Shown: positions 61,464-64,000 of the stretch, piece by piece
How the letters are laid out: the number at the start of each line of letters is the position of its first letter
How positions within the stretch are numbered: position 1 is the stretch's first letter
Source: Lingula anatina
Lineage: Eukaryota > Brachiopoda > Lingulata > Lingulida > Lingulidae
Reading direction: 5' to 3'
Length of the DNA: 64,000 bases
NCBI RefSeq assembly: GCF_001039355.2
Contig: NW_019775396.1
Coordinates: 82,627 to 146,626 of the forward strand
Notes under the pieces: generated by a model
Told to the model about the DNA's origin: nothing
Seen by the model: only the letters and a program-made list of their open reading frames with translations
Database searches by the model: none
Position numbers and translations under genes: made by a program

Positions 61464-62280
61464 TCATGTTTTTACAAGTTTTTTCTCATTTTCTTTTGCG
61501 AAAAATACAAAAAAAAAAAGAAATTGTAAGATAATCCTACAACTGTAAATAAGGTAACAGACAGCTAGTAGATAGCATTTTCCAATAGTTTTAACTGCCC
61601 GTCCTCCTTCATAAAAAATAACATTTTAAATTATTCAAAATCTTGAAAAATATTCATAATTTACTTTGGTATTTTTTAAATCCTAAACCTGACAATTGTA
61701 CATTTATTTACATTATAGCTAACAGATAACATGAATAAACATAATTTAACCAAGATTTAACGAACTATGAAATTTGATAAATTACAATTTAACAATGATT
61801 ATGAAGCATTTTGCTTTTTTCACCAATATTCTTTCTGAATATATAACATACAGAAAACGAGTCTACAGATATTCTTTTTCCTTGACCTTTAAAATTGCAC
61901 TTTAATCCCCTTGTATTGATTCAAAGGAAGGTGTATCAGTCCATTCAACTTGAAATGCACACTGCTTTCACACCCAACTTTTCACTCATCCTGTCTATCT
62001 GTCACTCTCTCCTGAAATAAATCAAAATTAAGATAAATATAGCGATTCTATTTCATATTTCAAACAACATTTACTCTTGTGCGTATTTTCATCATAAAAT
62101 TTCTCCATAAAATTTTCTTCCATAAAAAAAAATTAATTTACAACACACAGATTTTTTATAATAAAATTATACGACAATTGTTTTAATATTAAAATTAACA
62201 CAGTTTCTATAGTGATAGCCCCATTCATACACTTTTTACAGAAGCATAAATCTGATTTTGTTTTCAAGGCAACCTGGTCA

Positions 62281-62281
<1 letters not shown>

Positions 62282-62328
<47 letters not shown>
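62282..62328. repeat. (TA)n microsatellite
   Basis: Alternating TA run of about 46 bases. Confidence 0.95.
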
Positions 62329-62615
62329 TACAACATACATTCTTTGATTATGGAAAACTACAGCAATCACATTAAAATCATTTTGGGGCTAAATATTAAT
62401 GAAATATTACCTTAAGTTATGGCACTTATTTACAAATTAGGCATTATTAATTTTTATTCAATTTGTTAATTTTGAAAATTAAATTTGATTCGAAAAAATT
62501 AAAAGCTTAATTAGAATTTAGGAATATGAAGGCAAAACAACACAACATGCTTACATGTCTAAAAAGCAAGTAGATAAAAAGAGGGCATTTTTATCCTGAA
62601 ATTTTTATGCATTAA

Positions 62616-62795
62616 AGGCCCCCTCTACACTGGACGGCGTCCTTTCTGCTTCCTGTAGTGCGTTCCCGTTTGAGAGTAAAAAAATAATAATAATTTACAT
62701 GCAATGCTTGTGCCTCCTTTTTACGACCACAGCGATGCCAGTTTCATCTACATCACAAAGGACATAGAAAGGACGCCGTCCAGTGTAAAGGGGGT
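62616..62795. mobile_element. piggyBac-like MITE (~180 bp) with TTAA target duplication
   Basis: Inverted ends: aggccccctctacactggac on the left, and gtccagtgtaaagggggt on the right. The match continues inward through ggcgtcctttct/agaaaggacgcc. TTAA flanks both sides (62612-62615 and 62796-62799), the hallmark target of piggyBac elements. Confidence 0.8.
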
Positions 62796-63567
62796 TTAAG
62801 AAGCAGCAATTATTTATCAAGAAATAGCACATATTATAAGCTAGTCAACAATTCATGCACACAGTCAATCATGGTCCTACAACAAATAATATCATGGCAT
62901 GTGTCAAAACATAATTTACTATATGACATACATTATCCAAAAAGAGGATTGTGTTACTTCAGTTTTATTCTTCGATTATTAATTGAGTTATAGCATTTTG
63001 TAAACATGTACATTTCTGATAATTAGCAACCACTTGAGGAATATGCTTTTTATTCAAACAAAAAAGAATATATGCAACTTACTGCTGCTTTTCAGCTACA
63101 ATTGAAGAAAAAGAGAAAGAGAAAAATAATAAAAACACACAAAAATGCATGCACCAAACAACTACTCTAATTCATACAAAATACCTTAGTTGTATTTGCT
63201 AGGGCTACAGTACTCACAACGACATTTTACCAGGAAACTCAGCTACAAGCACAAAGTTAATATATACTCATGGTAGCACAAGTGTTACATTTAACAAAGC
63301 TGTGAGATACAACTGCACATTTAAATGTGTGTTTAAAGAAATGTCTTTTTTCACAAAATATTATACTGGTGTTATGCTTATTCAATACAAGGCCAACAGT
63401 GAAAGATTATGCAAAAGATTAGGTGTTACAACAATGTGAATCTTGATATGTTTATATAAAATGTGTTCAATTAAGTAGCAATATTAAATGTATCAACTTC
63501 AAGCATGCAAAAAGCACTTAATAAAGATATACAATAAGTGTTAGAGTTTTTGCATAACAAAAAAGCT

Positions 63568-63570
<3 letters not shown>

Positions 63571-63598
<28 letters not shown>
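63571..63598. repeat. Poly-T tract
   Basis: About 28 T residues, with no recognisable SINE body directly adjacent. Confidence 0.9.
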
Positions 63599-64000
63599 GA
63601 ACACTTCCCTTTAATACCAAGTAAACCAATATTACCATCTATAAATCCTGGTTTTAGTTTAAAATTTCTCGTTTTAATCAATCTCTACTATATATTGGGA
63701 CTGGTGAATTGCACTCTTCAGGGTAAAAATTAGAAACTACAAACTCTTAATGTGTTTTCACATATATCACAATTTCTCAACATATGGTATATCTTGGTTA
63801 ATAAGGGAAAATTCACTTTTTGCCATAATAAAGGGTCTAACACACATTGTATGCCTTTAAAATGCATCCACATTCAAGTTCAACACAAAACACATGTTCA
63901 CATTTCCTGACAAACATTTGTATCACATAAATGTTAAGGTGGATATTATTTCTCTCCATTTATACACAAAATAAAAGGACACTGAACACATATTATATAC

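Larger units (their letters stand above)
61464..64000. other. Gene-poor AT-rich region, possible 3' end of a minus-strand gene
   Basis: No convincing ORF. Weak minus-strand splice signals at 62011 (acceptor atttcag) and 63077-63099 (acceptor and donor around a 13-nt segment) could mark the last exons and long 3'UTR of a gene lying mainly beyond the window. It also holds a piggyBac-like MITE, a TA run (62282-62328) and a poly-T tract (63571-63598). Confidence 0.35.

Noticed and set aside
1-64000. CRISPR arrays, operons, Shine-Dalgarno sites, bacterial mobile elements
   Set aside because: The window is intron-bearing animal DNA. The tandem repeats seen are microsatellites or minisatellites without spacer structure.

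Overview
This is eukaryotic nuclear DNA from an invertebrate animal. It is intron-rich and AT-rich, with GT-AG introns, many microsatellites, foldback (MITE-like) elements, Tc1/mariner, Harbinger, LINE and SINE debris, and animal orthologues DNAJC28 and PYM1. The base composition and repeat mix suggest a lophotrochozoan, perhaps a bivalve or other mollusc. That placement is inference; no species marker is present.

Region 1 (1-33.6 kb) is a tandem array of a two-exon class I SAM-dependent methyltransferase family resembling histamine N-methyltransferase (HNMT). Each gene has a short first exon (36-43 codons, phase 2) and a second exon of about 907 nt. Four copies look intact (2847-4400 minus, 9755-13029 minus, 17094-18514 plus, 21621-23041 plus). 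Three are damaged: 5703-7274 has a 1-nt frameshift, 26218-28768 has an in-frame stop and a lost acceptor, and 31057-33592 has a lost donor. There is also a truncated 3' end at 1-120 and several short relics. The two plus-strand copies lie in a 4.5-kb tandem segmental duplication.

Region 2 (29.8-54.3 kb) holds a 14-exon plus-strand gene, predicted 869 aa, with an IQ motif, a von Willebrand factor A (vWA) domain with a complete MIDAS, a Cys cluster and a charged tail. I do not recognise this combination. Its promoter and first six exons are tandemly duplicated (copy A about 33.7-39.2 kb, copy B about 39.7-44.9 kb). Each copy carries an identical intronic tRNA-Leu(UAG) gene. Splice phases would let copy A exons join copy B exons in frame. 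A third copy with its gene deleted lies at 29.79-30.52 kb.

Region 3 (55.3-61.5 kb) holds two conserved housekeeping genes, head to head: DNAJC28 (minus, 6 exons, 437 aa) and PYM1 (plus, 4 exons, 192 aa), about 0.7 kb apart. Beyond PYM1 (61.5-64 kb) there are no clear genes, only a piggyBac-like MITE, microsatellites and weak signs of the 3' end of a minus-strand gene.

Three isolated N bases (19004, 24390, 39198) lie at or near duplication edges. Some of the tandem duplication may therefore be an assembly or haplotype artefact. All exon models were spliced by eye using phase consistency and duplicated copies; no transcript data were available.
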